Shown here: piece after piece, positions 55,275-64,000 of the stretch
Numbering within the stretch: position 1 is the first letter of the stretch
How the letters are laid out: the number at the start of each line of letters is the position of its first letter
DNA from: Puccinellia tenuiflora
Lineage: Eukaryota; Streptophyta; Magnoliopsida; Poales; Poaceae
Direction of reading: 5' to 3'
NCBI GenBank assembly: GCA_012064385.1
Contig: QRDG01000027.1
Coordinates: forward strand, 2,114,242-2,178,241
DNA: 64,000 bases
Program-made: the position numbers and the translations under genes
Notes under the pieces: generated by a model
The model's database searches: none
What the model saw: only the letters and a program-made list of their open reading frames with translations
What the model was told of the DNA's origin: nothing

Positions 55275-56878
55275 TGCTAATCGGTGAATGATGCGTTGGG
55301 TGGTGCCCCAAGCGAAGGCGTGAATGTAGCAAGTAGCAGTTTTCCCTCGTTAACGAACCGAGGTTTATCGAACCAGTAGGACTTTGAAATCAACAACAAA
55401 GTGAATGTTGAAGATCTCTGGCGCTTAATCTTCAACAGACGTGGATCTGCACACACTCAACCAAAATACTTTGCCCCCAACGGCGGAAAGGTTGTCAATC
55501 TTTCCGGTCTCGCAGAAAACAAAGCGGTTAATTGTATAGTGAAATAGATGAAAATATGAAAATGGACCAGTGGAGTAATGATGATGAAAAGTGATGAATA
55601 AAGGTTGCAATCAATGTAAAAAGATGGACCGGGGGCCATGGGTTCACTAGTGGAGTCTCTCAAGTAAATAAAACACTCATATGATGGGTAAACAAATTAC
55701 AGCTGGGCAATTGACAATATTATAACACAAACTTAATCTAGCTATGACAAAGAGAACATGATAATATTTATGTAGGCATCACGGCAATGAACAAACACCG
55801 TTGAGTCCAACTACATCTTTGTCTAAAAAGTCCACTGTGGGATCGCTATCCAGCCTGTCACCCAACGGTATTAAGTTGCAAGCAACAGACAATTGCATTA
55901 AGTAAAGCGCATGAAGTAAGCAATACTAATATCAAAAGAGACATTAACACTGCTGTTTTACCCTTAGTAGAAACAGCACACCCTCGCCCTTAGACGTTTC
56001 TGTCACTCGTGCCCAGGAACAAAAGGGGGCATGAACCCACTATCTAGCATAAATACTCCCTCTTGGAGATACACAGAATCACTTGGCCAAAGTAACTACG
56101 CACATCGGAGAGCCTGCAAGAACATAAATAAACATATAAGAATCATGCACAATCTGATCATAACTTCATAATCCATCGGGTCCCAGCAAACACATCACAT
56201 AGCATTACAATAGTCGATCTCGATCATGTTAGGCAGCTCACAAGATCATAAGACATGAAGCACAAGAGAGAGAAACTACCATCTAGCTACTGCCATGGAC
56301 CCGTGGTCCAAGGTGGGACTACTCACAAATCATCCCGGAGGAAGGAATGGCGATGAAGAGCCCTCCGGGATCGATCTCCCCTCCGGCAGGGTGACGGGAT
56401 CAGCTTCAGAATCACCCCCGAACTAGGGTTTACGGTGACGGTGCGTCGGGGTGACTTCTCTGGAAAATAATGGCCGCCTCGACGTTTTTAGGGTTAATGT
56501 GATTTTATAGGCGTCAGAGGGGGCCGAGGGGGTGCCCACACGGCAGGGGTGGGTCCCACCCGCGGGCTGCCCTAGGGTCGCGGCAGGGGGCCGTCCCTGG
56601 CCTGTGGGTGGCCCCCCAGGTCGCCCTTTGGTCTCTAGGTGCCTTCCGTCGAATAAAAATTCCCCGTAAATTTTCGTCCAATTCCGAGAAAATTTGCAGA
56701 ATTAAATTTTCTGAAATACAAAAACAGCAAAAACAGGAAACTGGCACTAGGCATCTTGTTAATAGGTTAGTTCGACAAAATGCATAAAAATGATGTAATA
56801 TGATAATAGAAACATGTGACAATATCACAAAACTAGCATGGATCAATCAAAAATTATAGATACGTTTGACACGTATCA
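55275..56878 (-). repeat. 5' LTR of element 7 (1,604 bp)
   Basis: The minus strand begins TGATACGTGTCAAACGTATC and ends CACCGATTAGCA. A TATAAAAT box (minus strand, about 56,505) is the probable promoter. It shares long stretches with the LTRs of element 4, so the two belong to one family. Confidence 0.9.
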
Positions 56879-56883
56879 CACCT

Positions 56884-57844
56884 CTCATGAGCCATGGACC
56901 CGCAACCCCGCTTGCGCCGAGGCTTATGGGGCTAGTGATGATGATGATGGCATCCGTAGCCCTGATCACGCCTCTTGCTCTGACGAGTGATCCCTACATG
57001 GGACGTTAGCATCACCTCTCCCTTTTTGGTGTCTTGATGCCAAAGGGGGCGAGAGTTCTATTAGGATTTCGGGGTATTTGCATGGGATGGGAACACAAGC
57101 TTGCAGTTTTATTCAATCTTTTATGCTTGTGTGTTCCTATGTCTTTGGTTTAAGTTGAACTTCATCTCTTATGCATGTGGTAAGACATGTGGAACATATT
57201 TGTGAAGACTATGTGGCTTGTAATAAAATTTATCTAGATTATTTATGCTTTTTCGTTATATGCAAGTTATGCTTTGGTCTCTAAAATCTAGGGGAAGCTT
57301 TGTTCCTAGTGTATATGCATTTTGCATTCAAAAGAAAATTTGAAATAATTCATATCTCTATGGGGAGCCCGTCTATATCCTGTAAATCATCTTTGCCATG
57401 CTTATATTATATATATATTCTTTGTGCGAATTGTTGTGTTGTCATCAATGTCCAAAAGTGGGGAGATTGAAAGAGCAATTTTCCCTAATTTGTTTTGGAG
57501 TTCATGACAACACAATTATTGGACTAATCGTGTGATTGAGTTATTTAGGAAATTTGATTGACGACACTCGTGGTTCGTTGTCCCCTATTTGACAAAGAAT
57601 ACAGACGGTGTTTCCCGGAAGACTTTTGTTTGTACTTTTGTATAGGTTCACCATACTATCAAGAGGGGGACCCGCTGTGGGAAGGTATGGTGGGAATTCG
57701 TTTTCCACTGCACAAACAGAAATGCACCCCCACAGCCGCATCCCACTTTTTCGAAGAGTTCGAACAATTCCGTTGACAAGTTTTTACCTATGCAGAGGTA
57801 GTGTCGGGCTAGACTATAGTAGTACTGCTCCCATAGGAGTGGTA
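56884..57844 (+). other. 3' part of the older retrotransposon: 3' UTR, polypurine tract and LTR start
   Basis: This continues the element seen at 49,193-52,008. It is non-coding, with a purine tract AAAAGTGGGGAGAT at 57,453-57,466, followed by TGAAAGAGCAATTTTCCC, which I take as the start of its 3' LTR. The LTR is interrupted at 57,845 by element 9. The early part (56,884-57,000) may still be coding remnant (DDDDGIRSPDHASCSDE-like frame). Confidence 0.5.
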
Positions 57845-59268
57845 TGATACGTCCTTAACGTATCTATAATTTTGATTTTTTATTGCTACTTTCATATCAT
57901 TGTTACCTGTCTATATCATGATTTATATCATTTTGCAACATTTTCTCGAACTAACCCAGTGCCCAAAAGAAGGCGGCGAGGCGAGCCACCAGGTGGACCC
58001 GCACCATGGGGTCACGGCAAGAGGCTGACGTGCGGGCCCCATCCACGTGGCCACCTCATGTTCCCCCTCGCATTGCCGCTTTGCCTATAAAACACCCCCG
58101 ACGCGAAACCCTTCGGGACAGACCCCTTTTCCTCAATTTTGATACCAAACCGTCGCCATCGCGGAATGGAGCCCTGTTACGGCACCCTATCGAAGGGGGG
58201 AATCGATGTCGGAGGAATCTACACCAACCTTGCTGCCTCCACGATGATGCGTGAGTAGTCCCATCTTGCTACGGGTCCATGGCAGTAGCTAGATGGTTAT
58301 CTCTCCTCCTTGTTTGTCAACTTAATGGTCTTGTTTATTGCTTAGCATGATCGAGATACATCCGATGTAATTGCTATGTTGTTGTGTTTGCTAGGACATG
58401 ATGAATTATGATCAGGTTGTGCATGTTATACCTATTATGAGATTGCGTTATTTAGGTTCTTGTATGCTCTCTGATCTAAATGGTTACTCTGGCCAAGCGG
58501 TCGCATTAGATCTCTAAGAGGGAGTTTATGCTAAATAGTGGGTTCAAGCCTCCTTCATCCCTGGGCTCGAGTTGACATAAATGACTAAGGGTAAGGATGT
58601 AATGTTGCCACTAAGGGGTAAAACAACAGTGTTTATTTCTTCGTGTCATAGATATTGCTTACATCATGTACGATACTTAACACGATACTATGTTGTTTTT
58701 AACTTAATTATTGGAGATGCATGCTAGATAACAGTCTCGAAGTGGAGTATGAGTTATAGATGAAGTACCGGAGTGCGGTCTATATATGTTTGACGTGATG
58801 CCTACATAAATATGTGCCATGAATATTCTTGTCATAATTGTCTAATCGTAGTTCTAACAATTACCTAGCTGTAATTTGTTCACCCAACAATGTTATTATC
58901 TTTGGAGAGATACCATTAGTGAAACCATGACCCCCAGTCCATTCTTTATTATTGTTTACAAACTTGTTCTCCGCTGTCATGTTTTTACTTTTTATTGTAT
59001 TCTCATTGCTTTCCACAATACGTTTAATCTCTTTGTTTTCGACGAAACGGGAAGATTGACACCTTCATGGAACGTTGGGAACGAGATTGTTCTATGTCTT
59101 GTGTGTAGATCCTACACCAAGCTTTGTAAACATAGACACTCCTACTGGTTCGATAAACCTTGGTTCTTTCTTAGGGAAATTTCCTGCTGTGCTACATCAT
59201 CACCTCCTCTTGGAGTGAAAAATCCAACATTCGACACACGCGAATTTCTGGCACCACCGTAGCCATCA
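57845..59268 (+). repeat. 5' LTR of element 9 (about 1,424 bp)
   Basis: Starts TGATACGTCCTTAACGTATC and ends TAGCCATCA before the PBS. CCTATAAAACACCCC at about 58,084 is a plausible TATA box. It shares the CATTAGTG, GGTCCAT and TGGTTCGATAAACC landmarks with the other TGATACGT LTRs but is clearly diverged. Confidence 0.8.
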
Positions 59269-59278
59269 GGTGAATTTC

Positions 59279-59296
59279 TAGCGCCGGTGCCGGGGA
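59279..59296 (+). other. Primer-binding site of element 9 (tRNA-Asp type, two mismatches)
   Basis: TAGCGCCGGTGCCGGGGA compared with TGGCGCCGTTGCCGGGGA, ten bases inside the LTR. Confidence 0.75.
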
Positions 59297-59440
59297 GTGT
59301 TGTATTCAGCAAAGGGGATGATTTTTTTGTTTAGTTTATTTCGTCTTGCTTTGTTTTGCTTGTCTTCATAATCAAAAATACATTTTTTTTAGAAATTTCA
59401 GCAACTAGGCTTTTTTGTCCGTCTTGCTTTATCTTGTTGC

Positions 59441-59662
59441 TATGGCTAGTTCTACTCCTTTGCTATGACACCCGAGAATGAAGTTTTTACCTGTAAATAA
59501 AAAGTTGGTGAAAATCTGAAGGATGCCTCGATAAGAATTTTTAAATCTCGCGAAAAAACAAAACCGAAACTCACTCATAGCGTGCTTATTAGAAGTGCTT
59601 ACTTTTTGGTATCGTCCTTTGCTATGCTCTTGATAATATAGTAGGGGGAGATTTTTTAAACT
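59441..59662 (+). pseudogene. gag N-terminal fragment of element 9
   Basis: It starts ATGGCTAGTTCTACTCC (MASSTPLL), is broken by stops and frame changes, and continues as ENLKDASIRIFKSREKTKPK and LIRSAYFLVSSFAMLL, then NIVGGDFLN. This is the N-terminal gag region seen in cereal Athila-like elements. The insertion follows directly. Confidence 0.6.
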
Positions 59663-61885
59663 ACTAGACCATGATGGCGCGCGTTGCCGCGACCGTCTAT
59701 TTCTATATATAATTATAGGAACTTTCATAAATTGGAGAGCAATTCAACTTTTACCGGCGCCACAATGTTTCATTCTATTCGTGTATCAATTCACATTAAT
59801 AAATGGAAAAGAATCATATATCTGATAGATACTCATAAATGAAGCAAATATATTTTCTCATAAGTGGTATGTAGTATAAGCACAAAGAATAGTAGAGATA
59901 ATATGAGAGGTAGAAATGATTGTTTCAGCCATTGTCCCTACCGGCAATAATGAAAAAAAAAAACAGTCTCATCTAAGTGTTCTCACATTTCCACATCATA
60001 TGTGTTCACACATATACAAGCAAGACACAAATGGAAAGTGTCAATCTAATCAAAGTCGTTCAGTTTGCCAACACAAAAATTAAATATATAAAAGCAAGAA
60101 CGTTTAGCATGTTTCATCGATATCACATCCAGATACATGGATTTTTGCAACCACCTATATCAATGCTTCGAGGCCCATGGATTCACCAAGAAGGGACTCA
60201 AAGAAGATATATCATTAAGAAAATATAAACGAGGACTGAATCTGAAATATAGGCAGTGCGTTCTATGAGGATTAAAAAAACCGAAATCTATCAATGCCTA
60301 GAAAAATCTGTTGCAAACTATAAAGCGTCAAAAAGGCGAAGAGCATAATTACCTCATGATAGAATTGTGCATTTCTCATCATGATTCGTCGTTGCTCAAG
60401 ACATATGAGTACATTTCCATGTTCTCGTGTGCTTCACTCTCTGTGAATTCATTTCCTTTTTTCCTGCAGGTAGAGCAAGATGCCTTGTGTGTGTATAACT
60501 ACTCTTACATATTGTACTACAAATCCATTTATAGGTTTCCTGTGTTCATGAACAGTTAGTAACATGGCATGAAGCAACAATGGTGGCAACAACGATACAA
60601 CATAATATACAAGCATATAATTTTATGTAAAAAACATGGATTAATGTATATACTGCAAGATTGTAAACAATATAATAGCTGAGAAGGAGATTGATACGTG
60701 GAAATCAGTAGGTTCAGGATTTACCTCTAGTCACAAAATAGAAATGAACGTTGAAAACTCTAGACTCATAAAAATGTGATGAAGACTTTGTATGATTCAA
60801 GAAGACCTGTCGAGTCTTGAAACCAAAGTTTTCATAACCATAGCTCCGGTCATAAACGATGTTATTGCGTAGAGAACCATTCTTGAACTAAATGCCAAAA
60901 ATAAAAAATAGAACCAAACTTTGAATTGCAACTTGAGAACTCGTAATCATGTATGACAAGAGAAAAGGTAAATGAAAGAATACTCTGGAGAGACTATAAC
61001 CTAAAGAAGCTAATAACAAAATCAAATTGAATGTCATATTTATCTTTAGTAGCATTTCCCTTTTAGCTCTTGATAACAGAAAGGTTGTGTCGAGATATAT
61101 TGTTCATTCCATGCATGACCGACACTTGGCATGAATCACAGATGAGAACTATCTGCTACTTTGCAGTAGCAATTTGTGCAAGATCGGACAATAGTGAAAC
61201 CATTTAATTGAGTTACTAATAAAGCAGAAGGAAATTCCACAAGCAAACACATAGATCACTGTATTATCATTGAAATTCAAGAAAATTGTTGAAGTACATG
61301 TGCACCAGATCAAATCGCATGTGCAAAGATAGCTTACCCGCTGCTAGCTTTTGCAGTCCACATCTATCCATGGACATAAGGCACCGCACCATGGTGAACA
61401 ATTCCTCACCAAGCGGATGTGGCCTGAGCTCATCGAAACTGACCGATCAACTTTCGCTGTCAATGTCGGCGAAGCATCTAGGGTTCTTCTTGGGCCAAGA
61501 TCGGGAGGGGTAGGGTGCGGCTGTGCGGGGACGTTGGAAGTGTGGCGATGTCCATTATTCGCCGCCACCAGTACAGGTTTCGCCCGCCGCATTTCCCTTT
61601 CGAGTCTCCACTCTCGGAGTCTATGGCGGCAGCTGCGGCGACACGTCAAGGTTTCGCCCTACGGATGAGGTGCAGACACGGCCAAATCACGACCATTCAT
61701 CTGAGATCGACCGAGAGGCCTTAGATTTGATATCCAGAGTAGCGGCCCTAGGGACATCCGTCCCAAGAGCGGCCCACGCGGAAGTAACAGCGCATCAGAC
61801 AGCCAAAATCAACGGAACGTGCGATCTAATGGCTAATATCGCTAATGGTCTAAGAGAGCGTGTGTTTGGCTCAGTTGTAATATCC
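59663..61885. other. 2.2-kb unidentified insertion, possibly carrying a gene fragment
   Basis: It begins CTACTAGACCATGATGGCGCG and separates two gag segments of element 9. Most is AT-rich and non-coding. The end at 61,330-61,800 is GC-rich. On the minus strand a stretch at about 61,335-61,440 reads DELRPHPLGEELF followed by MVRCLMSMDRCGLQKLAA and then a GTAAGC donor, like a first exon. No terminal repeats or target duplication were found, so I cannot classify the carrier. Confidence 0.4.
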
Positions 61886-62233
61886 CTAATGGTGGTGATT
61901 CTTTTGGTGCTATGAAAATCTTGTTAGCACGTTATCCTGCGAGAGTGACAAATCAGATTCTAATTTTGAGAATCTTGCTGGCAATATGTTTAAAATTGAT
62001 TTGCTTGGTATAATGCCGCATGAACTTTATAACGAAAAAAAAACCAAACTTGTCATTGATGAGAAAATTCCTCCACACACGTGGGAACCAACATTGAAAA
62101 TCGAAATTAATGTAAGATGCTTCAAACTTATTGTGACCTCGGCTGTGAGGTCTCCACTATGCCAAAAACCACCTATTTGAAGTTTGGGTCGAAAGAAACT
62201 TTTGAAAACCTAATAATAGTCCATGTTGATGAT
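61886..62233 (+). pseudogene. gag-protease fragment of element 9
   Basis: The frame reads LSCESDKSDSNFENLAGN, then IDLLGIMPHELYN and IDEKIPPHTWEPTLKIEI. After a frame change near 62,130 it reads CDLGCEVSTMPKTTYLKFG, an aspartic-protease active site (DLG followed by STMPK). This is the gag-protease junction of Athila-like elements. One frameshift is visible and the sequence ends at 62,233. Confidence 0.65.
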
Positions 62234-62330
62234 TGTTGGATGTATGCCCAAAAGGCAATGGTATTTTTGATCTGATTCGTAATTATGATTTTTGATTCTA
62301 TATTATAACTGTTGTGGCTCCTGAATGTGG
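62234..62330 (+). repeat. Possible Copia LTR fragment
   Basis: TGTTGGATGTATGCCCAAAAGGCAAT resembles the start of cereal Copia LTRs (TGTTGGAAATATGCCC...). Only about 100 bases are present. Confidence 0.4.
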
Positions 62331-64000
62331 GATTCAGAGGAAAACCCTCACACACGTATAGAAACATGAACAAAATAAGCATCCACAGTATCGGAGAGCA
62401 TGCAAGATCATAGATAAAACACAACATATAGATGAACAAAAGTAATGACTTCCACAATTCATCGGATCCATGCAAACACAATCATGTAGCAGTTACAAAT
62501 AGAAGATTTTGATCATGATAGGCAGCTCACAAGATCTAAACAATGGAGCACAAGGAGGAGAGACAATGATACGTCTCCGACGTATCTATAATTTTTTATG
62601 TTCCATGCTTGATTATATATCATTGCCACATGTTTTTATAATGTTTTACATCATTTTGGCATTTTTTATTGCACTAACCTATTGACAAGATGCCCAGTGC
62701 CAGTTTCTGTGCATTGCAGAAAAGGTCCAAAATCCAAAGTGCTCGGAAAATTCCCAAAAAATTACAGAAATTCTATTTCGCCAGAAGACCCCGGGAGCCA
62801 GAAGGACAAGTCCAGGAGAGGCACACGGCCTCCAGGTGGCACCCAGCCGCGGCCCAGGCCTGGCCACGTGGGGACCCCACCTCGTCGCCTCGTCCACCGC
62901 CTCACGTCGCCTCTTCGCCTATAAATTCACTCCTGACCTAAAAACCGAGGGGGCGTCGACCATATTTCCAGAATACATCCGAGGTCGCCGCCATCGCCAA
63001 AACCCTAATTCGGGGGACAGAAGTTCCTGTTCCGGCACCCTGCCGGTATTGGGAATTGCCCCCGGAGTCATCTTCATCGTCGTTGCTGCCTCCCATGATG
63101 AGGAGGGAGTAGTTCTTCGTCGGGGCTGAGGGCTCTATTAGTACCTATGTGGTTATCTCTCTCTCCCATGGTGTGATCTTTATGTGATTGTGAGCATTGT
63201 TAGTACGGCTGAATTCTTATGTAATGTTATGCTACTCATTGGTTTGTCTAGTATGATTTCCGGAGTTAGTGACAACACAAAGCCTTGGTGACAGTCGGGG
63301 CGCGTGTGTGACTCCTTAATAGATTATCTAGAGTGATAAATTACCATGGATTATTCTTTGTGGAATTGTGGTGTTTGTTTACTTAGACTTTGAGGTGTGC
63401 TTTTGTAGCCCTACGCATAGTACCCTTGTTTTATCAAGGAGAAGTATAATTCCGAGTAGCACTTGCTTGTGTTCAGTTGTGCTAGCATGTTGAGAGATAC
63501 CACTAGTGAAAGTAGGATCCCTAGGCCTTGTTTCCAATCATCGGAACACCATTTCTAGTCACTTTTGTTGCATGTTTGCTTGCTGCCATTTTTATTACAG
63601 ATTACAAATACCACTTGTTACCATCCATATCACTTGCATTTTACTATCTCTTCGCCGAACTAGTGCACCTATACAACTGACAATTGTATTAGGTGTGTTG
63701 GGGACACAAGAGACTTCTTGTATCTTAATTGCAGGGTTGCTTGAGAGAGGATACGTTCAACCTCTTCCTCCTGTGGATTCGATAAACCTTGGGTTACTCA
63801 CTTAAGGGAAATTTGCTGCTATCCTACAAACCTCTGCACTTGGAGGCCCAACAAGTCTACAAGAATAGAAACGTGTAGTAGACATCAGACAACCATCTAG
63901 CTACTGCTATGGACCCGTAGTCCCGTGGTGGACTACTCACGCATCACTCCGGAGGCAGGCATGGTGATGTAGATGCCTCCGGTGTCGATTCCCCTCTCCG
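62331..64000 (-). repeat. LTR of another Gypsy element, minus strand, split by a solo LTR (62,331-62,566 and 63,893 to window end)
   Basis: The blocks CGGAGAGCATGCAAGATCATA, ATGATAGGCAGCTCACAAGAT and CCATCTAGCTACTGCTATGG follow the same order as in the LTR of element 7 (56,100-56,330), though diverged. The sequence resumes after the solo LTR and runs off the window. Confidence 0.7.
62567..63887 (+). mobile_element. Solo LTR (1,321 bp)
   Basis: It begins TGATACGTCTCCGACGTATC and ends GTAGTAGACATCA, with a perfect 5-bp duplication GACAA on both sides (62,562-62,566 and 63,888-63,892) and no internal sequence. A CCTATAAATTCACTCC box lies at about 62,918. It was formed by recombination between the two LTRs of one inserted element. 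Confidence 0.92.

Larger units (their letters stand above)
52014..56878 (-). mobile_element. Element 7: rearranged Gypsy (Athila-like) element retaining gag only
   Basis: It is flanked by the 5-bp duplication CACCT (52,009-52,013 and 56,879-56,883). The 5' LTR (55,275-56,878) and gag are on the right. The left end is the beginning of the 3' LTR (52,014-52,921), but it is cut by a plus-strand LTR start (52,922) that runs directly into gag at about 53,655. Protease, pol and the rest of the 3' LTR are absent. A nested insertion followed by a large deletion explains this. Confidence 0.88.
57845..62233 (+). mobile_element. Element 9: Gypsy (Athila-like) element, 5' part, with internal insertion
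   Basis: On the plus strand: LTR (57,845-59,268), primer-binding site (59,279-59,296), gag start (59,441-59,662), a 2.2-kb unrelated insertion, then gag-protease (61,886-62,233). The pol and 3' LTR are missing beyond 62,234. The preceding 5 bases TGGTA should be a target duplication copy, but its partner was not found. Confidence 0.75.

Overview
The window is repeat-dense nuclear DNA from a grass, most likely a pooid cereal of the Triticeae type. The evidence is the family content: several Ty3/Gypsy LTRs that begin TGATACGT..., primer-binding sites matching the 3' end of tRNA-Asp, CACTA elements with CACTAGTAGGAAAA-type ends, a LINE 3' end with the grass-typical GCGGGGCGAAAGCC motif, and spliced plant-type exons. 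There are no prokaryotic genes, rRNA, tRNA or CRISPR arrays. Family and species names are deliberately withheld where only a database search could fix them.

Bases 1-31,294 are one old CACTA DNA transposon, transcribed leftwards, whose right end is at 31,294 and whose left end lies outside the window. Its TNP2-type transposase gene is cut into pieces by later insertions. These are: a Gypsy element (element 2, 5,994-7,986) itself split by another Gypsy element (element 1, 1-5,993); about 850 bp of foreign filler DNA (8,463-9,317); a gag-protease-only LTR element (element 3, 9,323-22,029, TSD GTCGC) that contains a further LTR element (element 4, 15,916-21,168, TSD CCCCT); an inverted-repeat element sitting in a TA microsatellite (23,966-25,502); and a coding-poor LTR element with 90-bp internal tandem repeats (element 5, 25,922-30,690).

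Bases 31,295-49,175 are the least repeat-dense part. They hold LTR and CACTA end fragments, an inverted-repeat element with a 110-bp tandem array, a five-exon host-type gene with an open 284-codon reading frame (34,763-36,208), and a complete hAT transposon with an intact spliced 791-codon transposase (37,656-41,588) nested in a second TIR element (37,288-41,919). They also hold a TRIM retrotransposon in tandem form (three LTRs, two internal regions), a TTA-flanked MITE, a host-gene remnant with duplicated exon blocks that was interrupted by a LINE-derived insertion, and about five copies of a roughly 305-bp tandem repeat.

Bases 49,190-64,000 are again nested LTR retrotransposons. An old element (49,193-52,008 plus 56,884-57,844) is interrupted by a small CACTA (49,723-51,329, TSD CGA) and by a rearranged gag-only Gypsy element (element 7, 52,014-56,878, TSD CACCT). 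It is followed by a Gypsy element with LTR, PBS and broken gag (element 9, from 57,845) that carries a 2.2-kb unidentified insertion, and by a solo LTR (62,567-63,887, TSD GACAA) inside another LTR.

Only three reading frames look intact: the 284-aa host-type protein, the hAT transposase, and the 421-aa gag-protease of element 3. I found no convincing new biological system. The most interesting points are structural: tandem TRIM, nested intact hAT, possible organellar filler in a transposase gene, and non-autonomous elements with unusual internal repeats.
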